From: Lysobacter prati
GTDB lineage: Bacteria; Pseudomonadota; Gammaproteobacteria; Xanthomonadales; Xanthomonadaceae
Length of the DNA: 64,000 nucleotides
Assembly: GCF_009765215.1 (NCBI RefSeq)
Contig: NZ_VLNV01000001.1
Coordinates: 930,001-994,000, forward strand
Reading direction: 5' to 3'
The notes beneath the pieces are model-generated. The model saw only the letters and a list, made by a program, of their open reading frames with translations, was not told the DNA's origin and did no database searches. Positions within the stretch are counted from its first letter, which is position 1, and the number at the start of each line of letters is the position of its first letter. Positions 7,418 through 15,458 of this stretch are shown piece after piece. Made by a program: the position numbers and the translations under genes.

Positions 7418-7864
7418 ATGAGCAACCCACAGCCCAGCAGCGTCAAGCCAGGCAGCAACGCGACGAAGTATCTGTTCCTGTTCCTGATCGGCCTGGTCAT
7501 CGGCGTGGTCGCGACGGTGATGGCGCTGCGTGCGATCAACGCGCGCAAGGACCATTTCCACGAGGGCCTGATGCACGTCCAGCAGTGGCACTTCGCCCAG
7601 CTCAAGCAGAAGGTCGAACAGAACCGTTGCGCGGCCACCGATGTCCTGCCCCACTTCAAGGCGCTGCGGGTCATGGCCGACGACCTGGAACCGGCCTTCC
7701 CCGACCTTGCCGACGACAAACGCTTTGCCGAGCACGCCAGCCGCATGCGCGCCAAGCTCGACGCAGCGGTGGCCAGTCCGCCGCTCAACTGCGCCGGCGT
7801 GGGCACGGTCAACACCCAGATCGGCGAAGCCTGCAAGGCCTGCCATCAGGATTTCCGCGGCTGA
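7418..7864 (+). CDS. Membrane-anchored c-type cytochrome, cytochrome c'-like
   Basis: 148-residue protein with a short cytosolic N-terminus, one transmembrane helix (residues ~18-40, LFLFLIGLVIGVVATVMALR) and a periplasmic helical domain ending in the haem motif CKACH (Cys139, Cys142, His143) five residues from the C-terminus. A haem site at the extreme C-terminus of a helical bundle is the cytochrome c' arrangement. Two further cysteines (in QNRCAATD and LNCAGV) could form a disulfide. AAGGAG sits 7-8 bases before the ATG. Possible roles are electron transfer or NO/redox sensing; no partner gene adjoins it. Confidence 0.88.
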   Translation: MSNPQPSSVKPGSNATKYLFLFLIGLVIGVVATVMALRAINARKDHFHEGLMHVQQWHFAQLKQKVEQNRCAATDVLPHFKALRVMADDLEPAFPDLADDKRFAEHASRMRAKLDAAVASPPLNCAGVGTVNTQIGEACKACHQDFRG

Positions 7865-8044
7865 CCCAGGAGCCGGCTGGCGGTACGCGTCGTCACGCCG
7901 TCACCAGCAAGCTGGCTACTCCCCCAACGGATACCCGTGACCCGGCGACAATTGATCGCCGGTTCACCTGGCGGCGGCTAGCGTCGATGCGTGGCGTACC
8001 GCCTTAGTGCGGCCAACGCCACTCCATCCACACAGGAGTCGCGC

Positions 8045-8530
8045 ATGAGTTCCCAGAATCTCCGCCTGCTTGGTGTTGCCACTGCTGCCATGGTCGCACT
8101 GGCCGGTTGTGCCACGTCTCCGTCTTCCGGCTACAGCAGCGCGCCGGCACCGTCCTACGGTGGCAGCAGCACTTCCTCCAACTGCTACGACTGCGGCACC
8201 GTCACCCGGATCGAGCAGGTCGCGGCCGGCAGCTCAGCGCCCAGTGCCACGGGCGCCATTCTTGGCGGCATCGTCGGCGCCGTCGCCGGCCACGAGATCT
8301 CGTCCCACACCGGCGGCAGCAAGGGCAATCAGAATATTGCCGCCGCCGCCGGCGCGGTCGGTGGTGCTGTCGCCGGCAATGCCATCCAGAAGAACACCGG
8401 CAGTGCGGCTTATAACGTTTATGTACGCCTCAACGATGGTCGCACCACCGTGGTCACGCAGAAGGACCTCGAAGGCATTCGCGAAGGCTCGTATGTCCGC
8501 GTGAATAACGGACGCGCCTGGGCGCAGTAA
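8045..8530 (+). CDS. Glycine-zipper 2TM outer-membrane lipoprotein
   Basis: 161-residue lipoprotein. The lipobox VALAGC follows an N-terminal signal (MSSQNLRLLGVATAAMVALA), so the mature protein starts at Cys21 or so. A Ser/Gly/Tyr-rich spacer and a CYDC pair precede a glycine zipper (ATGAILGGIVGAVAGHEISS and AAAAGAVGGAVAGNAI). The C-terminus (YNVYVRLNDGRTTVVTQKDL) resembles the SlyB/17-kDa antigen tail. AGGAG lies 6 bases before this ATG, which rules out a longer upstream start. Structural or envelope-stress role is inferred from the family. Confidence 0.92.
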   Translation: MSSQNLRLLGVATAAMVALAGCATSPSSGYSSAPAPSYGGSSTSSNCYDCGTVTRIEQVAAGSSAPSATGAILGGIVGAVAGHEISSHTGGSKGNQNIAAAAGAVGGAVAGNAIQKNTGSAAYNVYVRLNDGRTTVVTQKDLEGIREGSYVRVNNGRAWAQ

Positions 8531-8646
8531 CTAAACCAGGAAACCATGGGAGCGGTAACACTGATGAGAGCGGGACCATGAGCGGGAATGTTTGGTAACT
8601 TCGCCAATGCACCAGCGCCCGCGCATCCCGCGCCCGCCGCAGAAAG

Positions 8647-8676
8647 AAAAAACCCGGCCTTGGCCGGGTTTTTTCC
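8647..8676. terminator. Bidirectional rho-independent terminator
   Basis: AACCCGGCC-TT-GGCCGGGTT with A runs on the left and T runs on the right, so it works for both the lipoprotein gene (plus) and the cold-shock gene (minus) converging on it. Confidence 0.9.
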
Positions 8677-8727
8677 TTTACCGGGCGCCGCGAGCGGCGC
8701 GCCAGTGACTTCCGTCGTCGGCCGTGA

Positions 8728-8937
8728 TCAGAGCGGCTGGACGGCGTCGGCCTGCAGGCCCTTCTGGCCCTGGACGACGGTGAAGGAGACCTTCTGGCCT
8801 TCCTTCAGGCTCTTGAAGCCCTGCGACTGGATGGCGCGGAAGTGCACAAACACGTCCTCACCATTTTCGCGGCTGATGAAGCCAAAGCCCTTGGCATCGT
8901 TGAACCACTTGACGGTACCGGTTTCACGGTTCGACAT
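8728..8937 (-). CDS. cspA: Cold-shock protein, CspA family
   Basis: 69-residue single-stranded nucleic acid binding protein (OB fold), an RNA chaperone. RNP1 KGFGFI (16-21) and RNP2 VFVHF (29-33) are intact. AAGGAG lies 9 bases upstream of the ATG. The 218 bases up to the divergent DUF456 gene could carry a long 5' leader, as is usual for cold-inducible csp genes, but I cannot identify a cold box by eye. Whether this copy is cold-induced or constitutive is not visible. Confidence 0.97.
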   Translation of the reverse strand: MSNRETGTVKWFNDAKGFGFISRENGEDVFVHFRAIQSQGFKSLKEGQKVSFTVVQGQKGLQADAVQPL

Positions 8938-9155
8938 ATTTACTTACTCCTTGGAACGTTTGGTTGATAACGCGGCGTTAGGCTGCGTGCTGGTTGCAAG
9001 GAGGAAGCGAGGTGCAACGATGTAGCGGATCGATGGATCAACCGCATCGGGCCACGATTCACGGTGACCCTGGCAAACACAGCGCCCGCAAAGTACCCCG
9101 CGCCGGGTGAAAATGCAATCTGGGCAAAGTCATGGTCGGACAGGGGGTAATTAGT

Positions 9156-9641
9156 ATGGAATTGCAGGGAATTTACTATGTAATCGCGGGCATTCTGATG
9201 CTGGTCGGGATAGCCGGGACGGTATTGCCTGCCCTGCCCGGCCTGCCCCTGGTATTCGCCGGCATGCTGCTGGCGGCGTGGGCCGGGGATTTCCGCGAAG
9301 TGGGCTGGGTACCGCTGGTGATTTTGGGCCTGCTGACCGTGCTCTCGCTGGGCATCGACCTGCTGGCCACCTCGATCGGTGCCAAGCGCGTCGGGGCGAG
9401 CAGGCTGGCCGTGATCGGGGCGGTGCTGGGCACCTTTGCCGGGCTGTTCTTCGGACCTGTTGGACTGTTCGCCGGGCCGTTTGTCGGCGCCCTCGGTGGC
9501 GAGCTGATCCATGGTCGCGAAGTGCGCCAGGCCGCCAAGGTCGGCTTCGGTACCTGGCTCGGCATCGTCTTCGGCGTCGTGCTCAAGCTCGGCCTGGCGT
9601 TCGCCATGCTCGGCCTGTTTGCCTTCGCATGGTTCTTCTAG
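9156..9641 (+). CDS. DUF456 family membrane protein
   Basis: 161-residue inner-membrane protein with four to five hydrophobic segments rich in glycine (GIAGTVLPALPGLPLVFAGM; AVIGAVLGTFAGLFFGPVGL; GTWLGIVFGVVLKLGLAFAM). The LPGLPL and GALGGELIHG motifs are those of DUF456; function unknown. The ATG reading MELQGIYYVIAG is preferred because AGGGGGT precedes it at a good distance; an in-frame ATG 8 codons earlier has no such site. Confidence 0.88.
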   Translation: MELQGIYYVIAGILMLVGIAGTVLPALPGLPLVFAGMLLAAWAGDFREVGWVPLVILGLLTVLSLGIDLLATSIGAKRVGASRLAVIGAVLGTFAGLFFGPVGLFAGPFVGALGGELIHGREVRQAAKVGFGTWLGIVFGVVLKLGLAFAMLGLFAFAWFF

Positions 9642-9684
9642 GCCACACTTCCCATCAGTGACATCACCGCATCGAGCCCCCCGC

Positions 9685-10860
9685 ATGCCGCCAGTTCGCA
9701 ATCCGCACCTGTATCCGTACCGCCCATGGCTGTTGATCGCCGCCGCCATGCCATTGCTTGCACAGGCGCAGGCGCCGGCCGTTCCCGCCACTCCGGAGGC
9801 CTGCGTTTCCGTCGACGTCGATGCCGAACGCCTGGCCTGCTATGACGCCGTGCATGGTCGCCGAGCGCGCGATACGCGGGGCGCCGACATCGCGGCCAAG
9901 GAAGCCAAGGCGATCCAGAAGAACCTGGAAATTGCCGAGCAGGTCGTGCCCGACGCGACGGCGGCCGCGCCCGAACAACCCCGCGCCAGCAACGACCTGT
10001 ACCCGATGGACGATCCGCTGCACAGCGCCATCGCCAACGCCGGCAAAGGGTCGCTGCTGGACAGCCGCTGGGAACTGGCACGCGACTCCAAGCTGGGCGT
10101 CTTCAATTTTCGCGCCTACAAGCCGGTCTACCTGTTGCCGGCGTTCTGGAGCACCGACGCCAACGAGACGCCGCACTCGCCCAACCCCAACAACACCGTG
10201 CCGGGCCCGATTCCGGTCGACGCGTTGGAGGCCAAGTTCCAGCTCAGCTTCAAGACCAAGGCCTGGGAGAACATCTTCGGCGACAACGGCGACCTGTGGA
10301 TGGCCTATACCCAGTCCTCGCGCTGGCAGGTCTACAGCGCCGACACTTCGCGACCGTTCCGCGAGACCAACTACGAGCCGGAGGTCATGCTGACCTTCCG
10401 CAACAACTACCGGATCGGCGACTGGAACGGCCGCCTGGCCGGGATCGGCATCAACCACCAGTCCAATGGCCGCGCCGACCCGCTGTCGCGCAGCTGGAAC
10501 CGCGTGATCGGCATGATCGGCCTCGATCGCGACAACTGGGCGCTGACGGTGCGGCCGTGGTGGCGGGTCAAGGAAAGTGCGAGCGAGGACAACAACTCCG
10601 ACATCGAGGATTTCGTCGGCCGCGGCGATGCCACTCTGGTGTATGTGCATGGCGGCCATCAGTTCTCGGTGATGGGACGGCATTCGCTGCGCGGCGGCGA
10701 CCGTTCGCACGGCGCGGTGCAGCTCGACTGGGGCTTTCCGATCAGCAACAGCCTGCGCGGGCACGTCCAGGTTTTCGACGGTTATGGCGAAAGCCTGATC
10801 GACTACAACCACCGCGCGACCTATATCGGCCTGGGTATCTCGCTGCTGGAGTGGTACTGA
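9685..10860 (+). CDS. pldA: Outer-membrane phospholipase A
   Basis: Calcium-dependent outer-membrane phospholipase A1/A2 that removes mislocalised phospholipids from the outer leaflet. 391 residues with a signal sequence ending near residue 30 (LLAQAQA). The active site is intact: HQSNGR with His258 and Ser260 and SRSWNRV with Asn272, exactly the 2- and 12-residue spacing of E. coli His142/Ser144/Asn156. The chain ends in aromatic LLEWY as barrel proteins do. An N-terminal ~90-residue extension before the barrel carries ACVSVDVDAERLACYDAVHG, a two-cysteine motif seen ahead of some proteobacterial PldA barrels. A patatin phospholipase gene follows within 72 bases. Confidence 0.95.
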   Translation: MPPVRNPHLYPYRPWLLIAAAMPLLAQAQAPAVPATPEACVSVDVDAERLACYDAVHGRRARDTRGADIAAKEAKAIQKNLEIAEQVVPDATAAAPEQPRASNDLYPMDDPLHSAIANAGKGSLLDSRWELARDSKLGVFNFRAYKPVYLLPAFWSTDANETPHSPNPNNTVPGPIPVDALEAKFQLSFKTKAWENIFGDNGDLWMAYTQSSRWQVYSADTSRPFRETNYEPEVMLTFRNNYRIGDWNGRLAGIGINHQSNGRADPLSRSWNRVIGMIGLDRDNWALTVRPWWRVKESASEDNNSDIEDFVGRGDATLVYVHGGHQFSVMGRHSLRGGDRSHGAVQLDWGFPISNSLRGHVQVFDGYGESLIDYNHRATYIGLGISLLEWY

Positions 10861-10931
10861 GCTGACAACGCGGTCGCAGTCCGTGCGACCGCCGCCTGCG
10901 ATCATGGCGTCCATCTTCGGCAGGGGTTGCA

Positions 10932-11909
10932 ATGGCAGGAGACGTCAACGTGAAAATGCGCCGCATCCTTTCGCTCGATGGCGGTGGCATCCGTGGCCTG
11001 GTCAGCTGCGTCTGGCTGGCCGGCGTCGAGGATGCCCTCGCCCAGGCCGGTAAATCCGGCGGGCTGATCCGCAACTTCGACCTGATCGCCGGCAGCTCGA
11101 CCGGTGCGCTGATCGCCTGCGGCCTTGCCATCGGCCTTCCGCCCCAGCAACTGGCGGAGCTGTACCGGCAGCAGCGGCACCTGATCTTTCCCGGCATGGC
11201 GCAACGGCTGTGGTCGCGGGCCGGGCGCGCGTTTACCCAGGGCATGTCCGCCCCCCGCTACGACGCCAAGGGCCTGGAGAAGGTGCTGAAGAAAGTCTTC
11301 GGCACGACCACGCTGGGCCAGGCGAAGTTGCCGTTGCTGGTGACCAGCTACGACACGATTTCGCGCACGCCGATCGTGTTCAAGAGCTTCAAGCCCGAAC
11401 ACGCGGACCTGCCGATGTGGTCCGTGTGCCGGGCTTCGACCGCAGCGCCCACCTACTTCCCGGCGCATCCGATGGTGGTCGAAGGACGCAGGCGGTCGAT
11501 GATCGATGGCGGCGTGGTCGCCAACAATCCCACTGCCTGCGCGATCGCCGAAGCCCTGCGTAAGGACGCCCGCATCGACGGCGCCCAGGACCTGGTGGTG
11601 CTGTCGGTCGGCAGCGGCGAGCGCAACCGGCCGATCGATCTGAAGTCGGCGCAGGAATGGGGTGCGCTGGAATGGGCGATCCCGATCATCGACGTGCTGT
11701 TCGACGGCAACACCGACGCGGTCGACTACATCGCCCAGCACCTGGTCGGCGATGGTTACTTCCGCCTGCAGGCGGAATTGTTGACGGGGCTGGATGACCT
11801 CGATGACGTCAGCGCGACCAATGTCGCGGCGCTGGAGGCTATGGCCCAGGCTTACCTGATGCAGGCCGAGACGCGCAGGAAGCTGGTGGCGCTGGTGGGA
11901 CGGTTGTAA
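10932..11909 (+). CDS. Patatin-like phospholipase
   Basis: 325-residue cytosolic lipid acyl hydrolase. The patatin motifs are complete: oxyanion loop GGGIRG (17-22), nucleophile elbow GSSTG with Ser56, and the DGG aspartate at 192 (MIDGGVVANNP). No signal peptide or membrane segment. The short form with this opening (RRILSLDGGGIRG) resembles the effector CapV of CBASS defence, but no CD-NTase, Cap2 or Cap3 lies beside it, so a housekeeping lipase is as likely. AGGGG lies before the ATG. It follows pldA on the same strand and could share its transcript. Confidence 0.92.
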   Translation: MAGDVNVKMRRILSLDGGGIRGLVSCVWLAGVEDALAQAGKSGGLIRNFDLIAGSSTGALIACGLAIGLPPQQLAELYRQQRHLIFPGMAQRLWSRAGRAFTQGMSAPRYDAKGLEKVLKKVFGTTTLGQAKLPLLVTSYDTISRTPIVFKSFKPEHADLPMWSVCRASTAAPTYFPAHPMVVEGRRRSMIDGGVVANNPTACAIAEALRKDARIDGAQDLVVLSVGSGERNRPIDLKSAQEWGALEWAIPIIDVLFDGNTDAVDYIAQHLVGDGYFRLQAELLTGLDDLDDVSATNVAALEAMAQAYLMQAETRRKLVALVGRL

Positions 11910-11917
11910 CGATGTTC

Positions 11918-11943
11918 CGTCATCCCGGCGAAAGCCGGGATCC
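11918..11943. repeat. dRS3-like short palindrome (left partner of an inverted pair)
   Basis: CATCCCGGC-GAAA-GCCGGGATCC immediately after the patatin stop. With the copy at 11983-12009 in the opposite sense it makes a large inverted pair of about 90 bp between convergent genes. Confidence 0.8.
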
Positions 11944-11982
11944 ATTTGCGGTTGCTCTTGATCGAGAGCGCAAGAGCAAAGT

Positions 11983-12009
11983 GGGTCCCGGCTTTCGCCG
12001 GGACGACGG
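11983..12009. repeat. dRS3-like short palindrome (right partner)
   Basis: GGGTCCCGGC-TTTC-GCCGGGACGACGG, seven bases before the fumarase stop codon. It is itself a hairpin and is also complementary to the left partner, so it could act as a two-way terminator. Confidence 0.8.
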
Positions 12010-12015
12010 TGAGAT

Positions 12016-13593
12016 TTACTCCACCACCACCGGGATCTTGCCGATCTTCGCCTGCCATTCGCGCGGGCCGGTTTTGTGCACCGATTCGCCGGTGGAATCG
12101 ACGGCCACCGTCACCGGCATGTCCTCCACCTGGAACTCGTAGATCGCCTCCATGCCCAGGTCGGCGAAGCCGACCACGCGCGCGGCCTTGATTGCCTTCG
12201 ACACCAGGTAGGCAGCGCCGCCGACGGCCATCAGGTAGGCCGAGCCGTGCTTGCGGATCGCCTCGATCGCGGCCGGGCCGCGCTCGGCCTTGCCGACCAT
12301 GCCGAGCAGGCCGGTCTGGCTGAGCACCTGCTCGGTGAACTTGTCCATGCGCGTGGCCGTGGTCGGGCCAGCCGGCCCCACGACTTCGTCGCGCACCGGA
12401 TCGACCGGGCCGACGTAGTAGATGAAACGGCCCTTGAGGTCGACCGGCAGCGGCTCGCCCTTGTTGAGCATGTCGACCATGCGCTTGTGCGCGGCATCGC
12501 GCCCGGTCAGCAGCTTCCCGTTGAGCAGCAGCACCTCGCCCGGCTTCCAGCTGGCGACGTCTTCGCGGGTGAGCGCGTCGAGATTGACGCGGCGCCCCTT
12601 GGACGAGTCGTAGGTCAGCTGCGGCCAGTCGGCCAGCGACGGCGGGTCGAGCATCACCGGGCCGCTGCCATCGAGGGTGAAATGGGCGTGGCGCGTGGCC
12701 GCGCAATTCGGGATCAGCGCCACCGGCAGGTTGGCGGCGTGGGTCGGGTAATCCTTGACCTTGATGTCGAGCACCGTGGTCAGGCCGCCCAGGCCCTGCG
12801 CGCCGATGCCGAGCGCGTTGACCTTCTCGAACAGCTCCAGGCGCAGCTCCTCGGCACGATTGGAGGCGCCGCGCTGCTGCAGCTCGGTGATGTCGATCGG
12901 CTCCATCAGCGCTTCCTTGGCCAGCAGCATCGCCTTCTCGGCGGTGCCGCCGATGCCGATGCCGAGCATGCCCGGCGGGCACCAGCCCGCGCCCATCGTC
13001 GGCACGGTCTTGAGCACCCAGTCGACGATCGAGTCGGACGGGTTGAGCATCGCGAACTTCGACTTGGCTTCGGAACCGCCGCCCTTGGCCGCGACGATCA
13101 CCTCAACGGTGTTGCCAGGCACGACCTTGACGTTGACCACACCGGGCGTGTTGTCCTTCGTATTCGTGCGCTTGCCCGCCGGGTCAGCCAGGACCGAGGC
13201 GCGCAGCTTGTTGTCGGGGTGGTTGTAGGCGCGGCGCACGCCCTCGTGGACCATGTCCTCCACGCCCATCGTGGCGTCGTCCCAGCGCACGCTCATGCCG
13301 ATCTCGAGGAACACGGTGACGATGCCGGTGTCCTGGCAGATCGGGCGGTGACCCTCGGCGCACATGCGCGAGTTGATCAGGATCTGGGCGATGGCATCGC
13401 GCGCGGCCGGCGACTGCTCGCGCTCGTAGGCGGCGGCGAGGTTCTTGATGTAGTCGACCGGGTGGTAGTAGCTGATGTATTGCAGGGCATCGGCGACCGA
13501 CTGGATCAGGTCTTCCTGGCGGATCGAAACAGGAGTGCCCGAAACTGGGGCGCCCGGGACGAGCGGGGACTTCGGGCTTGCGGCGTTGCTCAC
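12016..13593 (-). CDS. fumA: Fumarate hydratase, class I (iron-sulfur)
   Basis: TCA-cycle enzyme interconverting fumarate and malate with an oxygen-labile 4Fe-4S cluster. 525 residues: an N-terminal cluster domain and a C-terminal swivel domain (from about 350, HKRMVDMLNKGEPLPVDLKG). Three cluster cysteines are visible at 86 (ICQDTG), 205 (GWCPPG) and 297 (PNCAATRHAH); the 119- and 92-residue spacing mirrors E. coli FumA (105/224/318). GTG start; the Pro/Ser-rich first 20 residues are an extension. Convergent with the patatin gene across the palindrome pair. Confidence 0.96.
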   Translation of the reverse strand: MSNAASPKSPLVPGAPVSGTPVSIRQEDLIQSVADALQYISYYHPVDYIKNLAAAYEREQSPAARDAIAQILINSRMCAEGHRPICQDTGIVTVFLEIGMSVRWDDATMGVEDMVHEGVRRAYNHPDNKLRASVLADPAGKRTNTKDNTPGVVNVKVVPGNTVEVIVAAKGGGSEAKSKFAMLNPSDSIVDWVLKTVPTMGAGWCPPGMLGIGIGGTAEKAMLLAKEALMEPIDITELQQRGASNRAEELRLELFEKVNALGIGAQGLGGLTTVLDIKVKDYPTHAANLPVALIPNCAATRHAHFTLDGSGPVMLDPPSLADWPQLTYDSSKGRRVNLDALTREDVASWKPGEVLLLNGKLLTGRDAAHKRMVDMLNKGEPLPVDLKGRFIYYVGPVDPVRDEVVGPAGPTTATRMDKFTEQVLSQTGLLGMVGKAERGPAAIEAIRKHGSAYLMAVGGAAYLVSKAIKAARVVGFADLGMEAIYEFQVEDMPVTVAVDSTGESVHKTGPREWQAKIGKIPVVVE

Positions 13594-13769
13594 GGCGGGC
13601 TTCGAGGCTGGCGATGGGACCGATATTTTAGCCCTTAACTGACTGCGGGTCCGGTGCCAGCGAGGCCGACCGGGCCTTCACATTTCACGCACAGCCCACG
13701 ATGGAACGTTACAGAAACTGAACATCTACGCGGCCGGCCCCCGCCTGCCGCCAGCCTGAGGGGGTTCCC

Positions 13770-14609
13770 ATGTCGTCTTCGCAACGTCGTAGCGGGGCTG
13801 TCGGCCGCCTGCTGGTCCCCGCTGTCCTCCTCTCGGCCGCTTCGTTCCCGGCCCTGGCGGTCGAGCCCCTGGATACTTTCAGCGTCCGGATCGCCGGCTA
13901 CATCAGCAAATTCGACACCGAGCTGCGCGCCGACGGCGAGACCCTGCGCGGTACCCAGGTGGACCTGAAGCGCGACCTCGGCCTGGATAGCGACAGCACC
14001 ATCGGCCTGATCTCCGCGTCATGGCGCCCGCTGGAGAACCACGAGTTCGGCCTTGCCTACTACCAGGACGGCTTCAACGCCAGGAAAACGCTGACCCGCG
14101 AAATCGACTTCGACGGCGCGGTGTACCCGGCCACCGCCACCGTGCGCAGCGAGTACAACCTCGATGCCTACGAGCTCAACTACAACTGGTGGGTCGCCAA
14201 CAACGACACCTGGGCGCTAGGGCCGCGCCTGGGACTGGTCTGGTACAAGGTCGAACTCGACCTGCGCCTGGAGGTGGACGCGAACGGCAACCAGGGCGGC
14301 GCGGAATTCGATCGCCAGGTCTCTGCCGACTTGCCTGCCCCCTCGATCGGCGCGAGTTGGCGCTGGACCCCGGTCGAAGACTGGCGCATCTATGCCGAGG
14401 CCGGCTACTTCACCGCAAAGATCAACGACATCGATGCCGACGTGACCTTCGCCCGCGGTGGCGTCGAGTGGTTCCCGTGGGAGAGCTTCGGCTTCATGGT
14501 CGACTACACCTTCAACAACATCGATGCCGATGCCGAAGCCAGCAGCTTCGACGGCCGGCTCGAGTTCCAGGACAGCGGCATCCGCCTGGGTGGCGTGTAT
14601 CGCTTCTGA
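13770..14609 (+). CDS. Outer-membrane beta-barrel protein, unknown function
   Basis: 279 residues. Signal peptide with cleavage after SFPALA (about residue 30). The mature part alternates hydrophobic and polar residues in strand pairs (HEFGLAYYQD, AYELNYNWWV, DWRIYAEAGYFTAK, FGFMVDYTFNNID) and ends in GVYRF, the C-terminal aromatic signature recognised by the BAM complex. That points to an 8- to 12-strand barrel. I do not recognise the family beyond OmpW/OmpA-like barrels. GAGGGGG precedes the ATG. The xthA gene follows after 18 bases. Confidence 0.87.
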   Translation: MSSSQRRSGAVGRLLVPAVLLSAASFPALAVEPLDTFSVRIAGYISKFDTELRADGETLRGTQVDLKRDLGLDSDSTIGLISASWRPLENHEFGLAYYQDGFNARKTLTREIDFDGAVYPATATVRSEYNLDAYELNYNWWVANNDTWALGPRLGLVWYKVELDLRLEVDANGNQGGAEFDRQVSADLPAPSIGASWRWTPVEDWRIYAEAGYFTAKINDIDADVTFARGGVEWFPWESFGFMVDYTFNNIDADAEASSFDGRLEFQDSGIRLGGVYRF

Positions 14610-14627
14610 GTCGGGCCATCGCAGCGC

Positions 14628-15404
14628 GTGAAGATCGCCACGTTCAACGTCAACGGCATCAACACGCGCATCGATTCGCTGCTGGCATGGCTGCGCGAGG
14701 AAGCGCCTGACGTGGCCTGCCTGCAGGAACTCAAGGCCGCGCACGAACAGTTTCCGCGCAAAGCCGTCGCCGACGCCGGTTATGGCGCGATCTGGCATGG
14801 CCAGAAAGCCTGGAACGGCGTGGCCATCCTCGCCCGAGGTTCCGACCCGGTCGAGATCCGGCGCGGCTTGCCGGGTGACCCGGACGACAGCCAAAGCCGA
14901 TATCTCGAAGCCGCGGTGAACGGCATCTTGGTCGCCTGCCTGTACCTGCCCAATGGCAATCCGCAGCCCGGGCCGAAGTTCGACTACAAACTGGCGTGGT
15001 TCGATCGCCTGATCAAACACACGAAGCAACTGTACGAATGCGGACAACCGGTCGTGCTCGCCGGCGATTTCAACGTGGTGCCGACCGACGAGGACATCTA
15101 CAACCCCAAGTCGTGGCGCAAGGATGCGTTGCTGCAGCCGCAGTCACGCGAGCGCTATCGGACACTGCTTGCCCAGGGCTGGACCGACTCGCTGCGCGAG
15201 TTGTTCGGCGAGGAGCGCGTTTACACGTTCTGGGATTACTTCCGTCAGCACTGGCAGCGCGATGCCGGCCTGCGCATCGACCACCTGCTGCTCAACGCCG
15301 AGCTGGCGCCGAGGCTGAGCGAAGCCGGCGTCGATCGCTGGGTGCGCGACCTGGAACGGGCCAGCGACCATGCGCCGACCTGGATCGTGCTCGACCCGGA
15401 CTGA
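14628..15404 (+). CDS. xthA: Exodeoxyribonuclease III
   Basis: AP endonuclease and 3'-5' exonuclease of base-excision repair; cytosolic. 258 residues with the full EEP-fold active site: LQELK Glu34, GDFNVVP Asp147/Asn149, LRIDHLLL aspartate and SDHAPTW His248. The GTG start makes the chain begin at MKIATFNVNGI, the conserved first strand. The 18-base gap after the barrel gene suggests readthrough transcription from it. Confidence 0.96.
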   Translation: MKIATFNVNGINTRIDSLLAWLREEAPDVACLQELKAAHEQFPRKAVADAGYGAIWHGQKAWNGVAILARGSDPVEIRRGLPGDPDDSQSRYLEAAVNGILVACLYLPNGNPQPGPKFDYKLAWFDRLIKHTKQLYECGQPVVLAGDFNVVPTDEDIYNPKSWRKDALLQPQSRERYRTLLAQGWTDSLRELFGEERVYTFWDYFRQHWQRDAGLRIDHLLLNAELAPRLSEAGVDRWVRDLERASDHAPTWIVLDPD

Positions 15405-15444
15405 CGCCCGTGGCGGTTTGACGGCAGTTGCAGACGAACTGCCC

Positions 15445-15450
15445 TATCCT
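15445..15450 (+). promoter_or_regulatory. Candidate -10 element (TATCCT) very close to the ABC gene start
   Basis: TATCCT ends 8 bases before the ATG of the ABC transporter. If used, the transcript would start at or next to the ATG and be leaderless; indeed no Shine-Dalgarno sequence is visible there. TTGACG lies upstream but at a non-standard 21-base spacing. Confidence 0.3.
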
Positions 15451-15458
15451 TCGATCCA

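Noticed and set aside
7942-7962. Hairpin CCGGCGA...TCGCCGG after the cytochrome gene as a terminator
   Set aside because: Short stem, no T run, 77 bases past the stop; too weak to list.
10932-11909. CBASS defence island around the CapV-like patatin
   Set aside because: Neighbours are pldA and fumarase; no CD-NTase, Cap2/Cap3 or other defence gene is present.
15423-15443. Hairpin GGCAGTT...AACTGCC between xthA and the ABC gene as a terminator
   Set aside because: Only a 7-bp stem and no T tract; it overlaps the possible promoter, so no call is made.
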